NCBI GenBank assembly: GCA_020073145.1
Contig: JAIQFS010000011.1
Coordinates: 1-64,000, forward strand
Length of the DNA stretch: 64,000 bases
Direction: 5' to 3'
Source: Terriglobia bacterium
Lineage (GTDB): Bacteria; Acidobacteriota; Terriglobia; Bryobacterales; Bryobacteraceae
In this document: positions 34,508-44,400 of the stretch, piece by piece
Position numbering within the stretch: the first letter of the stretch is position 1
Layout of the letters: each line of letters starts with the position of its first letter
The notes under the pieces: model-generated
The model's database searches: none
The model's input: the letters and a program-made list of their open reading frames with translations, nothing else
What the model was told of the DNA's origin: nothing
Made by a program: the position numbers and the translations under genes

Positions 34508-36241
34508 GTGAAATTGAGGGCGGTATTGCTTGCCCTGACTGCCCTCTCGCTCGGGTGTCAGTCTGCGCGCCATAGCGCTCCTCCATTTGAAGACGTCGCC
34601 AAACAGACCGGCCTCGACTTTTGGCAGTCTTCCGGCGCGAGTGGAGAATTTCTTTTGCCCGAAATCACGGGATCGGGCGGCGCCTTACTGGATTACGACA
34701 ACGATGGGGATCTGGATGTCTATTTAGTCCAAGGCGCACCGCTCAATCCCCGGAGTCCAGGCAAGCTGGTCGTCCCGTTGCCGCCCGGCTGGAAGCCGGG
34801 TAATCGGCTCTTTCGAAATAATCTCGCCCGCACCGGCAAACTTTCGTTCACGGATGTCACCGCAGAGGCTGGTGTCGGTTCCAGCGGCGCGGGCATGGGC
34901 GTTGCCGCCGGAGATTACGACAACGACGGCTACGTCGACCTGTACGTGACCAACTTCGGCCACAACGTTCTCTATCACAACAACGGGAACGGCACCTTTA
35001 CGGACGTGACCGGCGCGGCCGGGGTGGAATCGTCCGGATGGTCCACCAGCGCGGCATTCATCGACTATGACCGCGACGGCTATCTCGATCTGGCGGTGGT
35101 GCATTACGTCGAGTTCGACAACCGCGCTTGCTATCTTCCCTCGGGCCGGCGGGAATATTGCGGGCCGCAGGTGTTCGGTAGAACCGTCACGCAACTCTAC
35201 CGGAACTTAGGCAACGGACGATTTGAAGATGTCACCGTGGCTGTCGGGCTGAACTCGAAACGTGGTCCTGGCCTCGGTATCCTGACCGGGGATTTCGCCT
35301 CCAATGGGTGGCCTAGTTTCATGGTTGCCAACGATGGCGCCGCCAATCACCTGTGGCTGAATGAACCGCGGAGTCCAGGCGGCAGTCCGAATGACCGGGT
35401 GTTTCGTGAAGCGGGATTGGTGCGCGGACTGGCCTATGCCTCGGACGGCCGTGCTCGCGCGGGCATGGGGCTGGCGGCCGGGGACCTTTATGGGGATGGC
35501 GGGGAGAGCATTGTCGTTACCAATCTCCCCAATGAAGGGTTTACGCTGTTCCAGCGCCAGGCGGCTGGAGATTTCATGGATTCCACGGTCCAGGGCGGAA
35601 TGCTCCAGCCGTCGCTGCCGCATACGGGTTTTGGCGTTGGCTTATTGGACATCGAGAATCGCGGCCTGCTGGATATGTTCAGTGCCAATGGAGCCGTCCT
35701 GTCGGTTCCCACAGCGCGCCCGGATGATCCTTATCCCTATGGGGAGCGCAATCTGCTGCTCCGCAATCTTGGGAAAGGCAAGGGTTTTGCGGACGTCACT
35801 GCCTCTGCGGGGCCGGCGCTTGCATTTGTCGACGTGGGCCGGGCTGCGGCCTTCGGCGACGTGAACAACGACGGTGGAGTCGATATCCTGGTGACCAACA
35901 ATAATGGCCCCGCGCGCCTGCTATTGAACACCACCCCGGATCGCGGGCACTGGATCCAGCTTCGGCTGGAAGGAGTCCGGTCCAACCGTTCGGCCTACGG
36001 AAGCGTGGTCGATCTGATCCGCAAGGATGGGACGTCGGTCAGGCGTTGGGTTCGCGGAGACGGAAGCTACCTTGCGGCTAACGATCCTCGAATCCACTTC
36101 GGGCTAGGCCAATCGACCGAAGTGGAACGGATTCAGGTCCGATGGCCGGCCGGGGGGTGCGATTCGTGGAAGCAGATCGCGGCGGACCGGATCCTGACCC
36201 TGCGCGAAGAAAGCGGCCAATCCTGTCAGTCAGCTCATTAA
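34508..36241 (+). CDS. ASPIC/UnbV FG-GAP repeat lipoprotein (CRTAC1-like), second copy
   Basis: 577 residues from the GTG at 34508, chosen because LLALTALSLGC then forms a lipoprotein signal; no clear Shine-Dalgarno. FG-GAP blades include LLDYDNDGDLDVYLVQG, GDYDNDGYVDLYVTNFG and IDYDRDGYLDLAVVHYV, and later FGDVNNDGGVDILVTNNNG. The ASPIC/UnbV domain is at HWIQLRLEGVRSNRSAYGSV to RIQVRWPAGG. It is a divergent paralogue of the protein at 25.9-27.5 kb and probably works in the same envelope system. The downstream receptor gene has its own promoter. Confidence 0.9.
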   Translation: MKLRAVLLALTALSLGCQSARHSAPPFEDVAKQTGLDFWQSSGASGEFLLPEITGSGGALLDYDNDGDLDVYLVQGAPLNPRSPGKLVVPLPPGWKPGNRLFRNNLARTGKLSFTDVTAEAGVGSSGAGMGVAAGDYDNDGYVDLYVTNFGHNVLYHNNGNGTFTDVTGAAGVESSGWSTSAAFIDYDRDGYLDLAVVHYVEFDNRACYLPSGRREYCGPQVFGRTVTQLYRNLGNGRFEDVTVAVGLNSKRGPGLGILTGDFASNGWPSFMVANDGAANHLWLNEPRSPGGSPNDRVFREAGLVRGLAYASDGRARAGMGLAAGDLYGDGGESIVVTNLPNEGFTLFQRQAAGDFMDSTVQGGMLQPSLPHTGFGVGLLDIENRGLLDMFSANGAVLSVPTARPDDPYPYGERNLLLRNLGKGKGFADVTASAGPALAFVDVGRAAAFGDVNNDGGVDILVTNNNGPARLLLNTTPDRGHWIQLRLEGVRSNRSAYGSVVDLIRKDGTSVRRWVRGDGSYLAANDPRIHFGLGQSTEVERIQVRWPAGGCDSWKQIAADRILTLREESGQSCQSAH

Positions 36242-36328
36242 ACCGGACCGCTGGGGGCGCGCGGGGTCGGAACCTGGTTAATTAATGGCATCTCACGTTC
36301 CAACTTCAGTCAAATCCGGAAAAATGCG

Positions 36329-36357
36329 TTGACCCTGGGGTTATCTTTCGATATACT
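36329..36357 (+). promoter_or_regulatory. Sigma-70-type promoter for the TonB-receptor-like gene
   Basis: TTGACC, a 17 bp spacer, then TATACT: five of six matches in each hexamer with ideal spacing. It lies about 73 bp before the ATG at 36430, in a 188 bp non-coding gap. This is the best promoter match seen in the window. Confidence 0.75.
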
Positions 36358-36429
36358 CCAGCAGACTGGAGCTCGTCTCACCCGGCACCTTGGCTGAAGG
36401 TGGGCAGGCTTCTTTGGAGGGGTCCAAAT

Positions 36430-39400
36430 ATGCGTTCGTTGTTCGTCGCCGGTGGTCTACTTTTTTGCGCTCTGCTTGGATTTGCCCAAGTGAACGGTAC
36501 GATTACAGGTACGATTTCCGACCCGGCGGGTGCTGTGGTCCCGGGCGCTGCCATTCAAGTCAAGAATACCGATACCGGCGCAGTGTTCGCCGGCGGTACG
36601 TCGGCAACCGGCAACTACGTAGTCTCGTTGCCGCCCGGTAAGTACGAGCTGGATGTGACCGTGCCCGGATTCAAGAAGTTCATTCGCCAGAACCTGCAGA
36701 TAACCTCTTCAGTTGACACACGATTGGACGTCACCCTAGATGTCGGCGCGGCTACCGAGTCGGTGACCGTCGAGGCGGCAGCCCCTCTGCTGAAGACGGA
36801 GAGCGGCGAGGTCAGCCACAGTGTGACCGGCAACGACGCGGACGAACTTCCGGTGCTCTCAATCACTGGCGCCACTGCCATCTTGGCCGGTAATGGATTT
36901 GGGAACATCCGCGATCCGCTGGCGGTTTCGTTGCTGGTCCCTGGCGTCAACTACGCCGTGGACGGCGGCATCACCGTGAATGGATTGCCCGCCTCATCCG
37001 AAGCGATCCGCATCGAGGGTCAGGACGCCACCAACGGCACCTGGAACCAAAAGACGCAGATCAACCAGAGCGGTATGGACGCCATCCAGGAAGTCTCGAT
37101 CCAGACCAGCAATTTTGCCGCGGAGTATGGACAGGCCGGCGGCGGCTATTTTAACTACACCATGAAGTCGGGAACTAACCAGCTCCATGGAAGCGCCTAT
37201 CTCTACTCGGCCAACGACGCCTTGAACGCAGGCTTGCCCTTTACCGACGCGGGTATTACCAATAGCCAGCGGGCAGGACAGCACGTCCGGAACGCGGACC
37301 GCAAGTTCGATTTCGGCGGTACGATCGGCGGACCCGTCGTCATCCCCAAGGTGTACGACGGCAAGGATAAGAGTTTCTTCTTCTTTAACTTTGAGCGGTA
37401 TCAAGAAAACCAAAGTTTCACCCCGCAAGAAACGGTTCCTACCGCTGCCGAGCGCGGGGGAGATTTTTCCGGTATCCTGAACCCCTTTGGCCTCCCGTTC
37501 CCCCTGGCCCTGAGTTCTGCAGGTTTCTTTGGCCCCCCGTCTAACGATGCACTCGGCCGGCCGATGTTCTATAACGAGATCTATGACCCCAACACCACCC
37601 GAACCCTAACGAGTGGCGCGATTGTTCGCGATCCCTTTCCGAACTTTCATATTGATCCAACCCGCTTCAATCCGGTTGCCTCAGCCATACAGAATCTGAT
37701 TCCACAGGCCAATGCGCCCGGCCTCAAGAATAACTTCAATCTGGGTTCGTATAGTGACTACCAGCACACCACCAACTGGTCCATTAAAGCGGACCATTCG
37801 TTCAGTCCCACCATCAAAATATCGGGGTATTTTTCGCATATCCTGACCTTCAACCCCAATCTCAATGGCATCCCCGGACCGGTTGAACAGCCATCGGCAA
37901 CCAACAACTCTTCGAGCACTGTCCGGATCAACTACGATCAAACTCTGAGGCCGACGTTGCTGCTGCACTTGGGGGTTGGTTACATCCACACCTATATCCC
38001 CTCCGGGGCTGCCAACTATAACGAAAACAGCCTGGGGTTAACAGGATATCCCGTTTCGAATTATTTCCCCAATGTCACCGGCTTGAGCGATTTCTTTACC
38101 GGCGGCGTGAGTTTGGCGGCCGGTCCCTTTGGCGGCGGCACCATCGGTCCGGCCGGGTTCCTGCAGGATGTCTGGGATGAAAAACCCACCGCGAATGCCA
38201 ATTTGACTTGGGTCAAGGGCAACCACACCTATAAATTCGGCGGCGAGATGATGATCGAAGGGTTCCCGGATAAAGGTGTGAACCGCGCCAATGGTAATTT
38301 TGGCATTTCCCCCACGGAAACCGGGAATCCCGACGAGCAACGGGTGGGGTTGAGTGGGAGCACCGGGACCACCGGGTTCGGCTATGCCAGTTTCCTGTTG
38401 GGCCAGGTGGACAACCTGAATATCAACCCGGCCACCCAATCCAAGTTGGGCTATCACTCCTTTGCATTCTATGCCCAGGACAGCTGGAAGGTCACCCGAA
38501 AGCTGACCCTGGATTATGGCCTGCGCTACGACTTTGAGTCCTACTTGAAGGAACAGTACGGCCGCATGCCGAATACCGTGTTCAACGTGATGAATCCGGT
38601 AACGAATACACCCGGGGCGACGCTCTTTGAGGGATATGGCGGCGGGCGTTGCAACTGCGCCTTCTCCCATAGTTATCCGTTCGCGTTCGGTCCGCGCCTG
38701 GGGGTCGCCTATCAGGTGACGCCCAAGACGGTACTTCGAGGCGGTGTGGCGCTTCAGTACGCCCAAGCATCGAACAATGCGTTCCTGTCCTACAATGACA
38801 CCGTGTTCTACGCCGTCAGCGGGCCCTCCTACGGCCAACCGTTCATGACTCTGGGTCCCAATCCTTACGCGCCGGGCAATCCTTTCGGCAACCCTGCGCT
38901 CGTCTATCCGAACTTCAACGCTGGCGTTTTCCCCGTCCCGACGGGTGGTTTGTTACCTCCGGATTCTCCGTTCATCAACATCGACCGGAGTTCCCGGCCG
39001 CCCCGAATTTTCAACTGGAGCTTTGGCCTCCAGCGTGAGATCACACCCAACCTCGTCGCGGAAGCCACCTATGTGGGCAATCGCGGAGTCTGGTGGACGG
39101 CGCCCGAGCTCGATGCCACCGACTACAATGCCCTTCAACCTTCAGACTTGGCCCGGTGGGGACTCAATATCCACAACCCGGCGGACCAGCAGCTCCTGCT
39201 AACGCCGATCAATTCGCCGGCGGTGGTTGCACGCTTCCCGCAATTGGCAAATCCCAACAATGTGTACAAGGGATTTCCTGGGAGTCAACCCTTGAACCAG
39301 GTGATCCGCCTGGCTCCCCAGTTTCTCGGCGTGCCCCCGTTCCTGGGTCCGCCACTGGGCGACACCTGGTACGATTCACTCCAAGTGAAGGTCACCAAGA

Positions 39401-40206
39401 GGTTTTCGCACGGGTTGAGCATCCAGGGTTCCTATACCTATAGCAAAAACGAGGTTCTGGGAGTCAGCGCCTCTACGCAGTACTTCACGCCGGGCACTCC
39501 GCTTGTCAACGACGTCTACAACCGCGGCATCAACAAACAGTTGGCTCAAAACACGACGCCCAGCCTGTTGATCGTTTCGGGGATGTACGTGACGCCGCGG
39601 TGGGGCCAAAACAGGCTCGTCAAGAACGTGGTGGGCGGCTGGCAGATCGCCGCTGTGCTGCGTTATCAGAATGGCGCGCTCATTCAAACTCCCCCGTCGG
39701 TTAACAACCTCCTGACGGAACTGGATCGCGGGCCTTCCAATAACCCGGCTCTGTGGGGGGGCGGAAATACCTTCTGGAACCCGGTTCAGGGTCAGTCTTG
39801 TCTGTCGGTGGATCCCAATCAGAAGGGCTTCGATCCGAGTTCGACTCTCGCGCTCAATCCCAAGGCTTGGGTGGATCCGGGCCCAGGGAACTTCGGTGCT
39901 GCCGCGCCGTTCTATAACAACTGCCGTTGGCAGCGGCAACCGCAAGAGAGCATGAGCTTCGGCCGGAACTTCCGCATCAAGGAGAGAGGGAACCTGCAAT
40001 TCCGCATCGAGTTCCAAAACGTCTTCAATCGCTTGTTCTATTCCATGCCGTCGGTAGGTAGTTTTGGGGCAACCAATCCCACCACGCCGGCAACGAACAC
40101 GAACCCCAACAACGGGTTGTCCGGAGGCTACGGCTTCGTACCCTACATTAACGGAGTGGGCGATACGCCGCGCACCGCTCAAGCGGTGATCCGATTCACG
40201 TTTTGA
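36430..40206 (+). CDS. TonB-dependent receptor-like outer-membrane protein (Oar/carboxypeptidase-regulatory type)
   Basis: 1258 residues from the ATG at 36430, with GGAGG 10 bp upstream. A signal peptide ends at LLGFAQ. Residues about 22-105 are a carboxypeptidase-regulatory-like beta-sandwich (GTITGTISDPAGAVVPGAAI, YELDVTVPGFKKF). A plug-like region follows (about 130-260, with IRIEGQDATNGTWNQ), then a barrel of many aromatic beta strands ending in AQAVIRFTF, with the terminal Phe typical of outer-membrane proteins. No TonB box is obvious. Such receptors are strongly expanded in Solibacter-like genomes and are thought to import large substrates. Its neighbours suggest a link with the ASPIC/UnbV system. 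Confidence 0.92.
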   Translation: MRSLFVAGGLLFCALLGFAQVNGTITGTISDPAGAVVPGAAIQVKNTDTGAVFAGGTSATGNYVVSLPPGKYELDVTVPGFKKFIRQNLQITSSVDTRLDVTLDVGAATESVTVEAAAPLLKTESGEVSHSVTGNDADELPVLSITGATAILAGNGFGNIRDPLAVSLLVPGVNYAVDGGITVNGLPASSEAIRIEGQDATNGTWNQKTQINQSGMDAIQEVSIQTSNFAAEYGQAGGGYFNYTMKSGTNQLHGSAYLYSANDALNAGLPFTDAGITNSQRAGQHVRNADRKFDFGGTIGGPVVIPKVYDGKDKSFFFFNFERYQENQSFTPQETVPTAAERGGDFSGILNPFGLPFPLALSSAGFFGPPSNDALGRPMFYNEIYDPNTTRTLTSGAIVRDPFPNFHIDPTRFNPVASAIQNLIPQANAPGLKNNFNLGSYSDYQHTTNWSIKADHSFSPTIKISGYFSHILTFNPNLNGIPGPVEQPSATNNSSSTVRINYDQTLRPTLLLHLGVGYIHTYIPSGAANYNENSLGLTGYPVSNYFPNVTGLSDFFTGGVSLAAGPFGGGTIGPAGFLQDVWDEKPTANANLTWVKGNHTYKFGGEMMIEGFPDKGVNRANGNFGISPTETGNPDEQRVGLSGSTGTTGFGYASFLLGQVDNLNINPATQSKLGYHSFAFYAQDSWKVTRKLTLDYGLRYDFESYLKEQYGRMPNTVFNVMNPVTNTPGATLFEGYGGGRCNCAFSHSYPFAFGPRLGVAYQVTPKTVLRGGVALQYAQASNNAFLSYNDTVFYAVSGPSYGQPFMTLGPNPYAPGNPFGNPALVYPNFNAGVFPVPTGGLLPPDSPFINIDRSSRPPRIFNWSFGLQREITPNLVAEATYVGNRGVWWTAPELDATDYNALQPSDLARWGLNIHNPADQQLLLTPINSPAVVARFPQLANPNNVYKGFPGSQPLNQVIRLAPQFLGVPPFLGPPLGDTWYDSLQVKVTKRFSHGLSIQGSYTYSKNEVLGVSASTQYFTPGTPLVNDVYNRGINKQLAQNTTPSLLIVSGMYVTPRWGQNRLVKNVVGGWQIAAVLRYQNGALIQTPPSVNNLLTELDRGPSNNPALWGGGNTFWNPVQGQSCLSVDPNQKGFDPSSTLALNPKAWVDPGPGNFGAAAPFYNNCRWQRQPQESMSFGRNFRIKERGNLQFRIEFQNVFNRLFYSMPSVGSFGATNPTTPATNTNPNNGLSGGYGFVPYINGVGDTPRTAQAVIRFTF

Positions 40207-40215
40207 GGTAACCTT

Positions 40216-40268
40216 GCCCGGTTCGCTGGCCGCTCGGAGTTCCCGCGCGGCCAGAACCGGGCTTTCTT
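40216..40268 (+). terminator. Rho-independent terminator after the receptor gene
   Basis: GCCCGGTT and CTGGCCGC pair with GCGGCCAG and AACCGGGC, a 16 bp stem with a 2-base bulge and a 13-base loop, followed by TTTCTT. It begins 9 bp after the receptor stop. The convergent aldehyde dehydrogenase ends 23 bp further, so it may serve both directions. Confidence 0.88.
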
Positions 40269-40290
40269 GCGTTTTGGGGTTGATTCTTCT

Positions 40291-41820
40291 TCAGACTTTG
40301 AACTGAATCCCTTGCGCGAGTGGCAATTGTGTGGACCAGTTAATCGTATTGGTCTGCCGCCGCATATACGCTTTCCACGCGTCGCTGCCCGATTCTCTGC
40401 CGCCTCCGGTGTCTTTCTCGCCGCCGAACGCTCCGCCAATTTCCGCGCCGCTCGTCCCGATGTTGATGTTGGCGATGCCGCAATCGCTGCCGCGATGGCT
40501 CAGGAACGTCTCCGCCGCAACCAGGTTGGTGGTGAACAACGACGACGAAAGCCCTTGCGGCACGTCGTTGTGCCAGTGTATGGCCTGGTCCAGATCGTCA
40601 AACTCGACTACGTAAAGAATGGGCGCGAAGATTTCTTCCTTCAAAATCGGCATGTCTGGGCGCGCGCGAACCAGCGTGGGTTGCACGAAACAGCCCATAA
40701 TCGGCTCGCCGCCAAATAAAACTTCGCCGCCTTGCTCACGAATTCGGCGGAGTCCGTCCATCATGTCCTCGACGGCCCGGCGGTTCACCAGGGGCCCCAT
40801 CAAGGTCGTTTCCTCCATCGGATCCCCGATGTTGACCTGACGGTAGGCTTTTACCAACGCATCGGTGGTCTTCTGAGCGATTCCCCTTTGCAGAAACAAC
40901 CGCCGTGTCGTGGTACAGCGCTGCCCCGCCGTACCCACGGCGCCGAACAGTACTGCCCGCAGCACCAGATCCGGGTTGGCGTCATCGGCGACGATGATTC
41001 CGTTGTTGCCACCCAGCTCCAGAATGGTTCTTCCCAGACGGCCCGCCACTACCTCGGAAACGTGACGGCCTACTTCCGTGGAACCCGTGAAACTGATCAG
41101 CGGAATCCGCCGGTCGTGGATCAGAGCCTCACCCACTGGCTTACTGGCTCCGATCACCAGGTTGAACACTCCCTTCAATCCGTTCGCTTCCATCACCCGG
41201 TTGCAGATCTTCTGTACCGCGATGGCCGTTAGCGGAGTCTCCGAGGAAGGCCGCCACAGGACACAATCTCCGCACGCTGCCGCGATCATGGCGTTCCACG
41301 ACCATACCGCCACGGGAAAATTGAAAGCGCTGATCACCCCCACAATTCCGAGCGGGTGCCATTGCTCGTACATGCGATGCGCTGGCCGCTCACTGTGCAT
41401 CGTCAAGCCGTAGAGTTGGCGCGACAGACCCACGGCGAAATCCGCGATGTCAATCATCTCCTGCACTTCACCTAACCCTTCGGGCAGGATCTTTCCCATT
41501 TCCAACGTCACGAGGGCGCCAAGATCCGCTTTATGAGCCCGCAGTTCGTTGCCGATCTGGCGTACTACTTCGCCGCGCTTCGGGGCTGGTACCATACGCC
41601 AGTCCAAGAACGCTTCTTGAGCGCTAGCCGCTACCCGCTCGTAGTCCTCCGGCCCCGCCCGGAGGACCTTAGCCAGAGGTTCACCGGTGGCAGGATTGAT
41701 GGATTCGATCTCGCCACCCGACGGATCGGCGATCCAGTCCCCATAACAGGCGCCGGAGTTCACCGGCTCAATGTGAAGTCTCTCGAGGATGTCGGGAATG
41801 GGACCAAGTGACGTGGGCAC
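40291..41820 (-). CDS. NAD(P)-dependent aldehyde dehydrogenase, ALDH7 (aminoadipate-semialdehyde) type
   Basis: 509 residues. SFTGSTEVGRHVS is the cofactor-binding turn, ILELGGNNGIIVADDA carries the general-base Glu, and GAVGTAGQRCTTTRR the catalytic Cys. KEEIFAPILYVVEF is the usual C-terminal block. GIANINIGTSGAEIGGAFGG, together with the conserved ELGGNN (not ELGGK), points to the ALDH7 family, which oxidises alpha-aminoadipic semialdehyde in lysine breakdown. Substrate is inferred from family only. It appears to be transcribed alone. Confidence 0.92.
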   Translation of the reverse strand: MPTSLGPIPDILERLHIEPVNSGACYGDWIADPSGGEIESINPATGEPLAKVLRAGPEDYERVAASAQEAFLDWRMVPAPKRGEVVRQIGNELRAHKADLGALVTLEMGKILPEGLGEVQEMIDIADFAVGLSRQLYGLTMHSERPAHRMYEQWHPLGIVGVISAFNFPVAVWSWNAMIAAACGDCVLWRPSSETPLTAIAVQKICNRVMEANGLKGVFNLVIGASKPVGEALIHDRRIPLISFTGSTEVGRHVSEVVAGRLGRTILELGGNNGIIVADDANPDLVLRAVLFGAVGTAGQRCTTTRRLFLQRGIAQKTTDALVKAYRQVNIGDPMEETTLMGPLVNRRAVEDMMDGLRRIREQGGEVLFGGEPIMGCFVQPTLVRARPDMPILKEEIFAPILYVVEFDDLDQAIHWHNDVPQGLSSSLFTTNLVAAETFLSHRGSDCGIANINIGTSGAEIGGAFGGEKDTGGGRESGSDAWKAYMRRQTNTINWSTQLPLAQGIQFKV

Positions 41821-42305
41821 GCTTCCATTTTATCGGTAGGTGGATGAGGAAGCGGCGGGCGTTTGCTGAAGAATCCGACTTAGACAGTTCTGTCAGCCTT
41901 GAGAAAGAGCTGGAATACGATCTTCAGCACGTGGGTTCCTGGCCGGAAACCGAGAAGCGGCGCTGGTAGTGAGGCGTCCGTCTCGAACGCCACGACCAGC
42001 GGAAGGTTCGCTCTAAGGCCCTTGGAGGGAGCGACGAAAGGACACACAGCAATGCGGCATGGCGCTTGGGTCCAATTCTACAGCAGACACGGACCTGGTT
42101 CTCCGGCCAGTCGAACGCTGGTAAGGAACCGATGCATTCAATCCCGCTCTAGAGCATCCGACAGCGACACTCACCCCTATTGCCTCGGTTTGCCGGGTCT
42201 GAGGTCCGGCTAGTGAATCAACGGTAGCGTGAACCAGGGAGATTCCCAACGTATCTTTTGGCTAGTGTGGAACAGCACATGAAGCGCATGGGCGGCAGAT
42301 TGCCT
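41821..42305. other. 485-bp gap with no supported gene
   Basis: Short open frames occur but none has a Shine-Dalgarno or a recognisable protein. A palindrome GACAG-TT-CTGTC lies at 41883-41894, about 60 bp upstream of the aldehyde dehydrogenase start, and could be an operator for it. Nothing else is visible. Confidence 0.6.
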
Positions 42306-42950
42306 TCAGAGCTGGTTCTCATATTGCTCGAAGACCACGCGCACGAGTTGGCCTCGCGTGCGCACCCCGGTCTTCTGGAACAGGCTCTGGACGATAGCCT
42401 TGACATAACTTTCTGAAATCTGGAGCCGCCATGCGATCTCCTTATTGGACAGGCCCTCTAAGACGAACCGCAGGACTTTGCGCTGGCGGTCGTTGAAGAT
42501 GGGGGAAATCACTTCTTCGGTGGTGTTGCCCTCGGAGCCGATCCGGCCGAACGACCGGTCGACGAAGGTTCCGCCTTGAGTCACCAGACGTACGGCTTCC
42601 TTCAACTCTTCAAGAGGTGCTTGTTTGAGGAAAATGCCCGATACGCCCTGACGGAGAAGGCGCCGCGCCTCGTTCTCACTAACCCAAGCGGTCACCACCA
42701 GCACCCGCCCATCGAATCCGGCTTCCCGAGCGGCGGGCACGAATTGCGACGCACGCTCTGCGCCCAGATCGTGGTCGAGTAGGACAATATCGAAAGGACG
42801 TTGCGAAAGGATCTCTAGCGCCTCCCGGATGCTTCCGCAGTGCTCGACCTCGATATCCGGTTCCGCCCCGAGGGCACTCGACACGCTCTCGCGGAACAGA
42901 GTATGATCATCGACCAGCAACGCGCGATGAACTTGCTGAGCTTTCGGCAT
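42306..42950 (-). CDS. NarL/LuxR-family response regulator
   Basis: 214 residues from the ATG at 42950. The receiver has the acidic pair LLVDDHTLF (Asp14-Asp15), phospho-acceptor Asp59 in IVLLDHDLG and the conserved Lys in GIFLKQAP. The LuxR-type HTH at the C-terminus is FNDRQRKVLRFVLEGLSNKE to YVKAIVQSLFQKTGVRTR. It overlaps the end of the histidine kinase gene by 44 bp and is surely its partner. Targets are unknown; the nearby divergent or palindromic sites are candidates. Confidence 0.93.
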   Translation of the reverse strand: MPKAQQVHRALLVDDHTLFRESVSSALGAEPDIEVEHCGSIREALEILSQRPFDIVLLDHDLGAERASQFVPAAREAGFDGRVLVVTAWVSENEARRLLRQGVSGIFLKQAPLEELKEAVRLVTQGGTFVDRSFGRIGSEGNTTEEVISPIFNDRQRKVLRFVLEGLSNKEIAWRLQISESYVKAIVQSLFQKTGVRTRGQLVRVVFEQYENQL

Positions 42951-44352
42951 CGCTCTGTATTCCACTCTCCTCCGGCCAGAGTTCCACTGCAAAACAACTA
43001 CCCGACGGCTGGGGCTCATACCGTAATCCCCCGCCGTGTGATCTCAGAATGGCCCGTGAGATGTACAGCCCCAAGCCGGCGGAGTGCGCCCCGGGCTGAA
43101 AGGGCTTGAAGAGCTCTTCGGGATGCGCGACTCCGGGGCCTGAGTCATAAAACCGGACGACCACCACGTCGCTTTCCAGGCCCGCGGTAATCCGCAAGTG
43201 CCGGCGCTCGCAAGGTTCCAGGACGCATTTGATGTTGCGTGCCAGATTGACGAACACCTGAAGCAGGCTGTGATGATCGGCCTGTACCAACGGAAGACCA
43301 TCGTTCAGCTCCCACACCACGTCGATATCGGCGTCTCGAAGGAGGGGCTCGATCACAATGCGGGTTTCATCCAGCAGCGTGCCGAGATCGGTTACGGCCG
43401 ACTCCCTCTGCGAAGCTAGATGCAGCCCGGATGTCGCAATCCGTTCGAGCGCGTGGATCAGGCTTCCGAGCGCCTCGTACTGCTTATTGTCGGCGGTTCC
43501 TTCGAGCATCCCCAGAGCCCCATAGGAGGAAGCCGCGGCAGAGGCCAGATTGCGGATCTCGTGTGATAGGGCGCCCACCAGAACGCGCGAGGTGGCCAGC
43601 ATCGAATCCAGACCCGCTCCCTCCCGGTCGCGCAGGTTCTCGGAAGCGTCCCAAATGACAGCGGCCAGCCCCGGGCCGCTGGAGGTGCGATACGTCGAGA
43701 ACCAGACGTGAGCCAGGAAGACCTCGCCGCTGCGCCGCCTCGCGTTGCACTCCACATTGGTGCGCATGTTTCCCGCCGAATGTTGGCTCTGCAGCATGCG
43801 AGGCAGGATGGGCAAGTAAGGCGTCACGTCCGTGCCGCGCAGACTGGCTTCGGTGAAGTCCAGCACCTCCCGTGCCGATTCATTCGCCAATAACACGTGT
43901 CCGGAGCTGTCGAGAGTCAAAATCGCCAACGGGCTGGTTTCAATCAGGGTACGGACCTGGGACTCCGCGTCCTGCCGCCGCCGCACCTCGATCTCCAACT
44001 GGTCCAGATGCGCTTTCAACTGGCGGCGACGCTGGTTCAGTTGCACGACAAAGAAACCGGTCATGGTAAATCCAGCCAGAGTGGCCAGGATTCGGCCGCT
44101 CGCCCCCGCGGACCACTCGAGTGGGTCAAACGCCTCCCGCAACACACTGCACAGCCCAGCCAAAACGATGATTTGAAATCCGTTCAGCGCCGCCGCCGAA
44201 ATCAGGATGGGGAACAGGTATAGAAACCCCATAGAGGCGGTCGGCAACAGGAAATCGACCCAGGCGATCAGCGCGACCATTACCCCGGCGATGACGCAGA
44301 CCGTGACCCTATGAGATTCGGCGTACTCCAGAAAGCTGTCGAGTCGTGTCAT
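42907..44352 (-). CDS. Membrane PAS histidine kinase
   Basis: 481 residues. Three to four membrane segments lie within residues 17-105 (VCVIAGVMVALIAWVDFLL, then two more), followed by a short coiled coil (110-130) and a PAS domain (about 132-240; LIETSPLAILTLDSSGHVLL). The phospho-acceptor is His264 in ALSHEIRNLA. The ATPase domain has the N box NLARNI (about 369-374), G1 DSGPGV (403-408) and G2 GLGLYI. The dimerisation helix is not the classical HisKA. The signal is unknown. It is the first gene of a two-gene operon with the response regulator. Confidence 0.93.
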   Translation of the reverse strand: MTRLDSFLEYAESHRVTVCVIAGVMVALIAWVDFLLPTASMGFLYLFPILISAAALNGFQIIVLAGLCSVLREAFDPLEWSAGASGRILATLAGFTMTGFFVVQLNQRRRQLKAHLDQLEIEVRRRQDAESQVRTLIETSPLAILTLDSSGHVLLANESAREVLDFTEASLRGTDVTPYLPILPRMLQSQHSAGNMRTNVECNARRRSGEVFLAHVWFSTYRTSSGPGLAAVIWDASENLRDREGAGLDSMLATSRVLVGALSHEIRNLASAAASSYGALGMLEGTADNKQYEALGSLIHALERIATSGLHLASQRESAVTDLGTLLDETRIVIEPLLRDADIDVVWELNDGLPLVQADHHSLLQVFVNLARNIKCVLEPCERRHLRITAGLESDVVVVRFYDSGPGVAHPEELFKPFQPGAHSAGLGLYISRAILRSHGGGLRYEPQPSGSCFAVELWPEESGIQSDAESSASSSRVAGR

Positions 44353-44400
44353 GATCGTAAGACCGATCCGGCCAATTACGGCTCACGCTACCATCATAAC

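Noticed and set aside
41899-42213. 104-codon open frame in the gap before the response regulator
   Set aside because: No Shine-Dalgarno, no recognisable protein, Arg/Ser-rich composition typical of a chance frame in GC-rich DNA.
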